A stretch of DNA of 11,990 nt from CAXRDE01 sp964342365 (GTDB lineage: Bacteria > Cyanobacteriota > Sericytochromatia > UBA7694): assembly GCA_964342365.1 (NCBI GenBank), contig CAYFGW010000151.1:1-11990 (forward strand), given 5' to 3'. Shown piece by piece: positions 5,273-11,990 of this stretch; position 1 is the first letter of the stretch; each line of letters starts with the position of its first letter. Under the pieces are notes generated by a model. It saw only the letters and a program-made list of their open reading frames with translations. It ran no database searches and was not told the origin of the DNA. The position numbers and the translations under genes were made by a program.

Positions 5273-7413
5273 AACGCCCTGATTTCTCCCGTTTAAAGCT
5301 CTATGAAGATATGCCCGCGGCTGCTGCGGATCAGGCAGAATCCGTTAAAAACACCTATGAAGGCATTGCGCTGAAGTCTTTATACGGCCCCGAAGACGCA
5401 CCGGATAACTATGCCGACTACAAGCCGGGACTGGCTCCGTACCTGCGTGGGCCTTATGCCACCATGTATACCCAGCGCCCCTGGACCGTGCGTCAGTACG
5501 CGGGATTTTCCACTGCCGAAGAAAGTAATGCCTTTTACCGGCGTAATCTGGCCGCCGGGCAAAAAGGACTGTCCGTGGCCTTCGATCTGGCGACTCACCG
5601 GGGCTATGACTCTGATCATGAGCGGGTGATTGGCGATGTGGGAAAAGCGGGGGTGGCCATTGACAGCGTCGAAGACATGAAAATTCTCTTTGCGGGTATT
5701 CCGCTGGATCAAATGTCGGTGTCCATGACCATGAACGGGGCCGTTCTGCCCATTATGGCCTTTTATATTGTGGCTGCTGAAGAGCAAAACGTGGGTAGTC
5801 ATCAGCTGTCGGGCACCATCCAAAACGATATTCTCAAAGAGTATATGGTGCGCAACACGTATATTTACCCGCCCCAGCCCTCCATGCGCATCATTGGCGA
5901 TATTTTTCGCTATACCGCCAGCCATATGCCTCGCTTTAACAGTATTAGCATCTCCGGTTATCATCTGCAGGAGGCGGGAGCCACCGCAGATCTTGAAATG
6001 GCCTATACCCTGGCCGATGGCCTGGAGTACGTGCGTACGGGCCGGGCGGCGGGGCTGCACATTGACGCTTTTGCGCCCCGACTGTCTTTTTTCTGGGCCC
6101 AGGGCATGAATATGTTTATGGAAGTGGCCAAAATGCGTGCCGCCCGCATGCTGTGGGCGCGTATGATGCAACCTTTTTCCCCAAAAAATCCCAAATCCAT
6201 GATGTTGCGGACCCACTCCCAAACTTCAGGCTGGAGTCTGACAGAGCAAGACCCTTTTAATAACGTGGTGCGTACCAGTATTGAGGCCATGGCGGCAGTA
6301 TTTGGTCACACGCAGTCGCTGCACACCAATTCTCTGGACGAAGCCATTGCCTTGCCCACGGACTTTTCGGCCCGTATCGCTCGCAATACCCAGCTGGTGC
6401 TTCAAAGCGAAACGGATATTTGCCACAGTATCGATCCCTGGGGAGGGGCTTACTATGTGGAGCACCTGACTGAAGAACTCCTGAAAAAGGCCTGGGCACA
6501 TATTGAAGAAGTGGAAGAGCACGGTGGCATGACCCGTGCCATTGAAGCGGGTATTCCCAAGCAGCGTATTGAGGAAGCCGCCGCTCGCCGTCAGGCGGCC
6601 ATTGATTCCGGTCAGGAAAAAATTGTGGGAGTCAATCTTTTCCGCCGGCCTGAAGAAGCCCCTTTAGAGATTCTGGAGGTGGACAATACCCGCGTACGAG
6701 AAGAACAGGTGCAACGGCTGCAGCAGCTCAGAGAAAGCCGGGATGACGCGGCGGTGAAAGAATCACTGGCGGCTCTGACTCGCGGGGCTCAGGGCAACGA
6801 TAATTTATTGGAACTGGCTGTGGAGGCGGCCCGTGCCCGGGCGACCCTCGGTGAAATTTCTGAGGCTTTAGAACAGGTGTTCGGTCGTTTTCAGGCGCGC
6901 AGCCAGCTGATTACGGGCGTTTACAGCAAAACCTATGCCAGCGCCGATGAAACCACCGTCAACGACGTACTGGCCCAGACCGATGCCTTTGCCAATACCC
7001 ACGGACGCCGTCCTCGCATTCTGGTGGCCAAAATGGGGCAGGATGGTCACGATCGCGGGGCCAAGGTCATTGCCACCGCTTTTGCAGATCTGGGCTTTGA
7101 TGTGGACGTGGGGCCCTTGTTTCAAACCCCTGCAGAAACCGCCCGGCAGGCTGCCGATAACGACGTGCACGTGATTGGCATGAGCAGTCTGGCCGGAGGG
7201 CATAAAACGCTGCTGCCCGCGTTAGTAAAAGCTTTAAAAGAAGTGGGCCGACCGGATATTCTGGTGGTGTGTGGTGGTGTTATTCCCGCACAGGATTATG
7301 CTACGTTATATGCACAGGGTGCCACCGCCATTTTTGGGCCGGGGACGCGCATTCCCGGCGCGGCCAGCGAACTGGTGAAAAAAATTAGCAGCCATTTTGC
7401 TGATGCGCTCTGA
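5269..7413 (+). CDS. scpA: Methylmalonyl-CoA mutase, single-chain, B12-dependent
   Basis: 714 aa, the length of E. coli Sbm/ScpA. It interconverts succinyl-CoA and (R)-methylmalonyl-CoA with adenosylcobalamin in the cytoplasm, serving propionate and odd-chain or branched-chain carbon metabolism. The N-terminal TIM barrel (about 30-550) holds Tyr77 in RQYAGFS, the substrate-cage tyrosine, and His232 in SGYHLQEAGA, the thioester-binding histidine. Further conserved blocks are FDLATHRGYDSD, MTMNGAVLP, QTSGWSLTEQDP and DFSARIARNTQ. The C-terminal B12 domain (about 580-710) has D592-x-H594-x-x-G597 with His594 as the lower cobalt ligand, the S-x-L motif (S639, L641) and GG (669-670). AGGAGG at 5256-5261, 7 nt before the ATG, sits inside the upstream gene. 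No MeaB/ArgK chaperone, epimerase or decarboxylase gene is adjacent, which is unusual; they may lie elsewhere. The gene appears intact. Confidence 0.97.
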   Translation: MKRPDFSRLKLYEDMPAAAADQAESVKNTYEGIALKSLYGPEDAPDNYADYKPGLAPYLRGPYATMYTQRPWTVRQYAGFSTAEESNAFYRRNLAAGQKGLSVAFDLATHRGYDSDHERVIGDVGKAGVAIDSVEDMKILFAGIPLDQMSVSMTMNGAVLPIMAFYIVAAEEQNVGSHQLSGTIQNDILKEYMVRNTYIYPPQPSMRIIGDIFRYTASHMPRFNSISISGYHLQEAGATADLEMAYTLADGLEYVRTGRAAGLHIDAFAPRLSFFWAQGMNMFMEVAKMRAARMLWARMMQPFSPKNPKSMMLRTHSQTSGWSLTEQDPFNNVVRTSIEAMAAVFGHTQSLHTNSLDEAIALPTDFSARIARNTQLVLQSETDICHSIDPWGGAYYVEHLTEELLKKAWAHIEEVEEHGGMTRAIEAGIPKQRIEEAAARRQAAIDSGQEKIVGVNLFRRPEEAPLEILEVDNTRVREEQVQRLQQLRESRDDAAVKESLAALTRGAQGNDNLLELAVEAARARATLGEISEALEQVFGRFQARSQLITGVYSKTYASADETTVNDVLAQTDAFANTHGRRPRILVAKMGQDGHDRGAKVIATAFADLGFDVDVGPLFQTPAETARQAADNDVHVIGMSSLAGGHKTLLPALVKALKEVGRPDILVVCGGVIPAQDYATLYAQGATAIFGPGTRIPGAASELVKKISSHFADAL

Positions 7414-7433
7414 GTTCCGTCTACGAAGAACTC
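7412..7433 (+). promoter_or_regulatory. Inverted repeat between scpA and hicA, possible operator
   Basis: GAGTTC (7412-7417) and GAACTC (7428-7433) are a perfect 6-bp inverted repeat around 10 nt, overlapping the scpA stop and lying 32 nt before hicA. No T-run follows, so it is not an intrinsic terminator. An autoregulatory site is possible. A TATAAA/TAAACT block at 7457-7464 lies just before the hicA ATG. Confidence 0.25.
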
Positions 7434-7465
7434 TGCGATTAAGAACACTGTAAAGGTATAAACTG

Positions 7466-7726
7466 ATGAAACCCACACTCCGGGACGATTTGCTGAAGGC
7501 CGCACGGGCCGGGCAAAAGACCCGCTACAATGCGTTTAAAAGTCTCATGGAAGGCTTTGGCTTTCGGCTGGCCAGCATGAATCGCCTGCACAATATTTTT
7601 GCCCATGACAAGGTGCCTGAGCTAATTAATATTCAAAATATTAACGGGGAAATGAAGGCCTTTCAGGTGAAACAGGTCATTAATCTGATTTACAAATACC
7701 AGCTGCGTGCAAAGGACGAAGTATGA
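7466..7726 (+). CDS. hicA: HicA-like mRNA interferase toxin
   Basis: 86 aa. HicA toxins are small dsRBD-fold RNases that cleave mRNA and stop growth unless bound by HicB. The core (about 21-82) follows the family: an N-terminal helix with FKSLMEGFGF, then the strand holding the active-site His, here LHNIF with His42 in place of the usual GSHxIF, then INIQN and the C-terminal helix KAFQVKQVINLIYKYQL. The flanking Gly-Ser is replaced by Arg-Leu, so activity may be reduced or altered. About 20 N-terminal basic residues precede the core. The start is preceded by AAAGG (7452-7456). The stop overlaps the hicB ATG (ATGA). The family call also rests on the HicB-type neighbour. Confidence 0.8.
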   Translation: MKPTLRDDLLKAARAGQKTRYNAFKSLMEGFGFRLASMNRLHNIFAHDKVPELINIQNINGEMKAFQVKQVINLIYKYQLRAKDEV

Positions 7727-7941
7727 ACCACAAATACACCATGGTGATCACCCACAGCGAGATTGACAACGGTTATCTGGCAGATGTGCCAGACCTGCCC
7801 TATTGCACGGCCTTTGGCAACACTCCACGAGAAGCCTTAGACGAACTTGAACGGGCCATGGCCGCCTGGATGCATGCAGCCAAACAGGAAAAAAAGCCCG
7901 TGCCCCAACCCAAACCCGGTTTTAACCCAGGAGAAATGTAA
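7723..7941 (+). CDS. hicB: HicB-like antitoxin, short form
   Basis: 72 aa with the HicB partial RNase-H-like fold: an N-terminal strand KYTMVITHS, then DNGYLADVPDLPYCTAFGN, then the helix TPREALDELERAMAAWMHAA, closing with a KPVPQPK tail. It should bind and neutralise the upstream toxin. The C-terminal DNA-binding domain (HTH or ribbon-helix-helix) of longer HicB proteins is absent, so repression of its own operon would need another factor or a different mechanism. Start ATG overlaps the hicA stop, with AAAGGA (7711-7716) 6 nt upstream. The end, rich in Pro, contains the ribosome site of the next gene, whose GTG follows the TAA without a gap. Confidence 0.9.
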   Translation: MNHKYTMVITHSEIDNGYLADVPDLPYCTAFGNTPREALDELERAMAAWMHAAKQEKKPVPQPKPGFNPGEM

Positions 7942-9966
7942 GTGATTCAGCGCGGAAAGATTGTCGAATTTCAACTTAAAAACAAACTGACACTGGGTAT
8001 TTGCCTGCAAGAAGGGCCTAAACAAATTCGCCTGCTGACAGACGCCGGGCGCGAAATCAACTTCAAAGCCCAGAAAATTTTGCATGTGTTAGACACCGGC
8101 ACCGCTCAGAGCTTGTCCCGTACGGAACAATTGGATGCCCTCAAAACCTGGCAGTCGCGCTTTGACAACAGCAGTATTGAAGTGGACTTAAAAACCCTCT
8201 GGGAAGTCCTCCTTGAAGAAAAAGAACCCATGGATATTGTGACCCTGGCGGAAATGAATTTTGGCGACGTGACCGATGAAGCTGTGGGCGTTTTGCTACG
8301 CCGGGTGCTTGAGGACGGACTGTATTTTGAGCAAAAGGGAGATCTCGGATTCTTACCCCGTTCTGAAGATACCGTGGCCCAGATTCAGGCCCAGCGACAA
8401 AAAGAAGAAGAGCGCCTGCGGGAACGTCAGGACACACAGCACTGGATTCAGCAATGCCTGAAACATAATAAAGCGGAGCCACCGCCGGAGCGGGCCCAGA
8501 AAACCCTCAATATGTTACAGGATGTGGCCGTTAAGCAAGATAAGTCTAACCATTATGGCACCGTCCAGCGCATGCTTCAGGATGCCGGCCTCAAAGGCAA
8601 ACCGGAAGATTTGTGCTTAGAACTCATGATCAAGTCGGGCATCTGGGACAAGGACATCAATCTTCATTTGATCGAATATGACGTGCCCCGCCATTTCTCT
8701 CAGGAATTGCTGGCTCATGTGGATAGTCTGGAATTGGCATTGGACCTTGAAAAACGCCAGGACCTGCGTCATGCTTTTAGTATTACCATTGACGATGAGG
8801 CCACCACAGACATTGACGATGCGGTCAGCTGGGAGCGCCTGGACAATGGCCACACCCGGATTCAGGTGCACATTGCCGATCCGGCAGAATACGTGATTCC
8901 CGACAGCCTGTTGGACACAGAAGCCGCCAAACGCTTTACGTCCATTTATTTATGTGAAGGCAAGATCGAAATGCTGCCCGCGCGACTGTCTCAGGAATTG
9001 TGCAGTCTGGTGCAGGGGCAGCCCCGCCAGGCCCTGACCCTGACTGTGGAAGTGACGCCTGCTGGTGAGGTGCTCAACCCTGAACTGACGGAATCGGTGA
9101 TTGAAGTGAAGCAGCGTCTGAGCTATAGCGAAGTAGACGCCTATATGGAGAAATCGGAAGCCCTCTCTGAAGGATTACCCGAACCATTGAAAGAACTCCC
9201 TGCGTTATTGGAGCTGACAGAGGCCTTAAAAGCCAAACGTCTGGAGCGCGGGGCCGTGGAGTTTTTCCGTCCGGAACTGCGCATTCAGGTGACAGAGGGA
9301 CAGTTGACAGAGGGAGAAAATGAAAAAGAAATTACCCTCAAGGTTGTAGAACGGGATTCTCCGGCTCAAAAACTGGTATCAGAATTGATGATTCTCGCCA
9401 ATAATCAGGTGGCAGAAATCATGCGTGCTGCCCAGATTCCTCTGATTTACAAGGTGCAGCAGGCTCCTACTGAAGAAAGGCCCGACGGGACCCCTTTACT
9501 GAAGCGAGCAGAAATGAGCACCCGTGCCGATGAACACTATGGTCTGGGGTTGACCTCATATACGCAGTTTACCTCTCCCATTCGTCGCTACAACGATCTG
9601 GTTTTGCATCGCCAACTCAAGCACTGGCTCCATACGGGCGAAGCCTTTTACAATGAGGAGCAAATTCAGCACATGATTGCTTTGTCAGATCAGGCGCTCT
9701 TTAGCGCCAACTATATCCAGCGTGAAAACTTTAAATACTGGCTCTACACCTATTTTTCTCGCTTGAAAAAGCCCCGTCATGTGAAGGGTGTGCTCAAAAA
9801 CGTCAAGGACGACCGGGCGTGGGTGCACTTACCTGAATACTGTAACGATGTGCCCATGGCCGCGAGCGAAGTGGCCGGACACATGCCCGATGATGAATTT
9901 GTGGTGCTACTGGATCAGATTCAGCCTCGTAAAGGACGTTTGCTGGCCCGAAAGGCGAAACTCTAG
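7942..9966 (+). CDS. RNase II/R-family 3'-5' exoribonuclease
   Basis: 674 aa processive exoribonuclease of the RNB family, which degrades RNA from the 3' end in the cytoplasm. Start is GTG, directly after the hicB TAA, with AGGAG (7929-7933) 8 nt upstream. An N-terminal barrel-like region (1-55, VEFQLKNKLTLGICLQ) recalls the N-termini of cyanobacterial-type RNase II rather than the cold-shock pair of E. coli. A charged helical segment (about 147-166) and linker follow. The catalytic RNB domain (about 275-600) has the full Asp set D284, D290, D292, D293, then MLPARLSQELCSL (344-356) and the C-terminal FTSPIRRY (543-550). An S1-like RNA-binding end (about 610-674) finishes it. All key residues are present. 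RNase II and RNase R cannot be separated with certainty, so no symbol is given. Confidence 0.93.
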   Translation: MIQRGKIVEFQLKNKLTLGICLQEGPKQIRLLTDAGREINFKAQKILHVLDTGTAQSLSRTEQLDALKTWQSRFDNSSIEVDLKTLWEVLLEEKEPMDIVTLAEMNFGDVTDEAVGVLLRRVLEDGLYFEQKGDLGFLPRSEDTVAQIQAQRQKEEERLRERQDTQHWIQQCLKHNKAEPPPERAQKTLNMLQDVAVKQDKSNHYGTVQRMLQDAGLKGKPEDLCLELMIKSGIWDKDINLHLIEYDVPRHFSQELLAHVDSLELALDLEKRQDLRHAFSITIDDEATTDIDDAVSWERLDNGHTRIQVHIADPAEYVIPDSLLDTEAAKRFTSIYLCEGKIEMLPARLSQELCSLVQGQPRQALTLTVEVTPAGEVLNPELTESVIEVKQRLSYSEVDAYMEKSEALSEGLPEPLKELPALLELTEALKAKRLERGAVEFFRPELRIQVTEGQLTEGENEKEITLKVVERDSPAQKLVSELMILANNQVAEIMRAAQIPLIYKVQQAPTEERPDGTPLLKRAEMSTRADEHYGLGLTSYTQFTSPIRRYNDLVLHRQLKHWLHTGEAFYNEEQIQHMIALSDQALFSANYIQRENFKYWLYTYFSRLKKPRHVKGVLKNVKDDRAWVHLPEYCNDVPMAASEVAGHMPDDEFVVLLDQIQPRKGRLLARKAKL

Positions 9967-9976
9967 TTTTACTGCC

Positions 9977-10840
9977 TTACTCTAGCTCTCCCAGGGCGTC
10001 TATCGCGGGAAAAAATCCCTGTTCAGCCGCCGCTCCCAGCCAACGGCGCGCCTGGACCAGGTCTTTTTTGACACCGTCGCCTTTTTTGTAAATATTTCCC
10101 AACGTAAACTGGGCCTTCAGATCTCCGTGTTCGGCAGCCTGGGTTAACCATTTGATGGCTGTTGGCAGATCTTTGTTAACGATTTTACCGTCCAGATAGG
10201 CATACCCCAGCGCCGATTGTGCTTTCATATGACCTTGTTCAGCGGCTGCTTTGTACCACGTGAGCGCTTTTGACTCATTTTTCTTTACGCCTTCTCCCGT
10301 GGCGTAGGCACGCCCCAGAAAATATTGCGCCCCGGCTTCCTTTTGTGCGGCGGCCTTTGTGCTCCAGCTGACGGCTTTTTCCGGGCTGAATTCGCTACCC
10401 ACCGCCTCTCCCAGGGCGTAAAACGTACTTAAATTGCTCTGAGCATAAGCGTCTCCGGCGGTGGCCAGTTTAATCAGGTTCTGAAAAACCGTGGGATTGC
10501 AGAACCGTTGAGCCTGTTGTGTTTCTGCGGCGCTGGGAAAGCCCCCATAAGGAATCATGGATCCGTCAGACAGAGCAAGACACAGGGTGCTCACGGCCAG
10601 AGGGTGCTTGCTCACAACGGCCTTTTCCAGTAGAGAACGCCCTTTTGCCACGTCTTTTTTGAGCCCGATGCCGTAGACCCATGCGCGGCCCAGCAGGGTT
10701 TGAAAATAGGCATCACTTTGTGCTTTCTTTTGAACCTGGCTCAACTCAGGGTTTTTGCTGAGATCGTAAGTTCTGGCCTGGATCGGGTGCGTGGGTAAAG
10801 ACAGCGTGAAAGCGGTTAATAATAAAGCGTATATTTTCAT
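9977..10840 (-). CDS. Exported Sel1-repeat protein
   Basis: 287 aa. Residues 1-22 are a Sec signal peptide with a likely cut after PIQA, so the protein is periplasmic or secreted. The rest is an alpha-solenoid of Sel1-like repeats: one divergent unit at about 44-80, then clear units at 133-170, 171-206, 207-242 and 243-278, two of them exactly 36 residues, with the hallmarks AQYFLGRAYATGEGV, KALTWYKAAAEQG and AIKWLTQAAEHG. Between the first and second unit lies a non-repeat insert with Cys87 and Cys114, which could form a disulfide. Sel1 proteins are protein-protein scaffolds in signalling, envelope or host interaction. It starts 14 nt after the upstream gene with AAGGAAA as ribosome site, so the two are probably co-transcribed. 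It converges on the exoribonuclease gene with a 10-bp gap and no clear terminator. Confidence 0.92.
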   Translation of the reverse strand: MKIYALLLTAFTLSLPTHPIQARTYDLSKNPELSQVQKKAQSDAYFQTLLGRAWVYGIGLKKDVAKGRSLLEKAVVSKHPLAVSTLCLALSDGSMIPYGGFPSAAETQQAQRFCNPTVFQNLIKLATAGDAYAQSNLSTFYALGEAVGSEFSPEKAVSWSTKAAAQKEAGAQYFLGRAYATGEGVKKNESKALTWYKAAAEQGHMKAQSALGYAYLDGKIVNKDLPTAIKWLTQAAEHGDLKAQFTLGNIYKKGDGVKKDLVQARRWLGAAAEQGFFPAIDALGELE

Positions 10841-10854
10841 GAAAATTTCCTTGA

Positions 10855-11990
10855 TTAACTAAAATACTGTGTCCAGAAAGCGTTGGTGAGTAGGTGGTGT
10901 CGGGAAATGACCCGCAGGGTGCTGCCCGTGTGTTTTTCAATGAGCCGGTAGTTTTTGTCATCCACTTTGAGTTCTGTATGGAGCGTATTGGTGAGCAATT
11001 CATAAATAATGCGGGTGCAGGATTTAGCAGAACGAACCACCAGAATGCCGTTGAGTACCCCGCTGGATAAAATCACCTGCAGGGCAAGGGGGTGAACTTC
11101 TTTGAAGGTGTGGGCCCGCTTCTCAAACAGCAGCGTGACCCGGATCAGATGTTCAATGAGCACGGCCCCCACTTCAGGCGGTGGTTCTGGCCGGGGTTTA
11201 GGTTGTTTGAGAGTGAGATCGTCCAGATAACTATTGACGCGGTGACGCAGTTCCACGTCGAGGGTTTTGAGTTCGCCATACAAGTCAAAATCAGCCCAGT
11301 GATTCTCCACCAGTCGTGCCAGATCTGCCGGGGAAAGCTGACGCAGGCGAGCCCGTAAAATTTGTTCCACCAGTCCCTGTTTGTCCAGATTTTCCTCAAG
11401 GGAAAGGTTCAGTTCGTTGAACTGTTCCTGAAGTTTGGCTTCGCTGCGGGCCATGAGGGTTTCGCTATTGAGCCCCAACTTTTTATCGTAGAGTCTGGGG
11501 ACATAGACAATCACGGGCTTGCCCTGACCTAAGGCCACCGAGGCTTCAGAATCTTTGCCAAAGGTGTCCGTCTTCTGAGCCATATACACCGTGAGTCTTG
11601 CTCGTTTCAACATCAGGGCTTCCACCAGTCCCTTGGCCACGCGATCGGCGACCCAGGAGAGGGTTGGGTTGAAATAACGCAGATGCAAGGGGGCGATCCG
11701 GGTATCCGCAAAGAGGGTTTCCACAAAGGCATTCACTGAAATAAAGTCGGCCCGCTCTCGCATAGAGGTGGCAATATACACGTCCATTTCACTTTCGGTA
11801 AGATAAGCGCTGAGGTTTTGCATGCCCCGTTCCTGGGTTTCTTCAATGCGGGCCAGATCTTCGTTTTCCGGGGCCAGTCGTTTGGCTTCACGGCGCACGT
11901 TATCGGGATCTACCTGGCTAAAAAGGGTGTCTTCAATTTCAAGAGGAGATTCAAACTTGCGCAAAAGCGTTTGAATGCGGTGCAGCTTTT
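10855..11990 (-). CDS. Protein with NDT/SLOG-like N-terminal domain, 5' end off window
   Basis: The frame is open to position 11990. A TTG at 11964-11962 would give 369 aa, but upstream codons read as normal protein (KLHRIQTLL), so the true start is probably outside. Numbering is from the TTG. Residues 59-160 look like an alpha/beta fold: strand MDVYIATSMR, LRYFNPTLSW, a helix with KGLVEALMLKRA, strand TVYMAQ, then GKDSE with Glu140 and a helix leading to GKPVIVYVP. This order resembles nucleoside 2-deoxyribosyltransferase, SLOG or TIR-like domains, in which such a Glu acts on an N-glycosidic bond. Residues 168-252 are helical and charged, then a Pro-rich linker (253-263), and a C-terminal domain of unknown type (266-369, with LLTNTLHTEL and GSTLRV). 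No signal peptide in the part seen. Whether it is an enzyme is an inference. Confidence 0.75.
   Translation of the reverse strand, partial: KLHRIQTLLRKFESPLEIEDTLFSQVDPDNVRREAKRLAPENEDLARIEETQERGMQNLSAYLTESEMDVYIATSMRERADFISVNAFVETLFADTRIAPLHLRYFNPTLSWVADRVAKGLVEALMLKRARLTVYMAQKTDTFGKDSEASVALGQGKPVIVYVPRLYDKKLGLNSETLMARSEAKLQEQFNELNLSLEENLDKQGLVEQILRARLRQLSPADLARLVENHWADFDLYGELKTLDVELRHRVNSYLDDLTLKQPKPRPEPPPEVGAVLIEHLIRVTLLFEKRAHTFKEVHPLALQVILSSGVLNGILVVRSAKSCTRIIYELLTNTLHTELKVDDKNYRLIEKHTGSTLRVISRHHLLTNAFWTQYFS

Noticed and set aside
5380..6222. Long open frame antisense to scpA (280 aa)
   Set aside because: It overlaps the well-conserved mutase in full and its translation, rich in His, Gly and Arg, looks like a codon-bias shadow.
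7437..7446. GATTAAGAAC upstream of hicA, identical to bases 1214-1223 upstream of the EF-hand gene
   Set aside because: A single shared 10-mer is expected by chance somewhere in 12 kb on two strands, and the hicA copy lacks the paired 11-bp repeat.

Overview
The window looks like chromosomal housekeeping and accessory DNA from a Gram-negative (diderm) bacterium of moderate, slightly GC-rich composition. Three products carry Sec or lipoprotein signals, and there is a LolD/MacB-type ATPase. Start codons are varied: ATG, GTG, probably one ATT, and possibly one TTG. The single-chain methylmalonyl-CoA mutase resembles E. coli Sbm/ScpA in length and motifs, as far as I can recall that sequence. I cannot place the organism with confidence: a proteobacterium or a non-photosynthetic relative of cyanobacteria would both fit. 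No rRNA, tRNA, CRISPR array, transposase or phage gene was seen.

Layout. Positions 1-1084 (minus) hold most of lysA (diaminopimelate decarboxylase), cut at the window edge, with a probable ATT start. It diverges from a 170-aa EF-hand/glycine-zipper protein (1236-1748, plus) across a promoter region with two pairs of 11-bp direct repeats. A terminator separates that gene from a convergent ABC ATPase gene (1819-2499, minus). The ATPase gene diverges from a secreted YtcJ-like amidohydrolase (2538-4205, plus) across only 38 bp. In that gap both genes have a -10-like hexamer exactly 6 nt before the ATG, suggesting leaderless transcripts. Next come a lipoprotein built of nine 11-residue LEA-like repeats (4262-4696), a strong hairpin terminator, and a 58-aa basic protein on the minus strand (4764-4940).

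From 5039 to 9966 five plus-strand genes are tightly packed: a 77-aa acidic helical protein, scpA (B12-dependent methylmalonyl-CoA mutase), hicA, hicB and an RNase II/R-family exoribonuclease. The first two overlap by ATGA, hicA and hicB overlap by ATGA, and hicB abuts the exoribonuclease gene directly. A toxin that cuts mRNA, its antitoxin and a 3'-5' RNA exonuclease are therefore probably made from one message.

Convergent to this, on the minus strand, are two genes 14 bp apart: a protein open at the right window edge whose N-terminal half resembles nucleoside-deoxyribosyltransferase/SLOG/TIR-like folds, and an exported Sel1-repeat protein (9977-10840). This pair, the hicAB-exoribonuclease cluster and the divergent leaderless promoters are the parts most worth following up.
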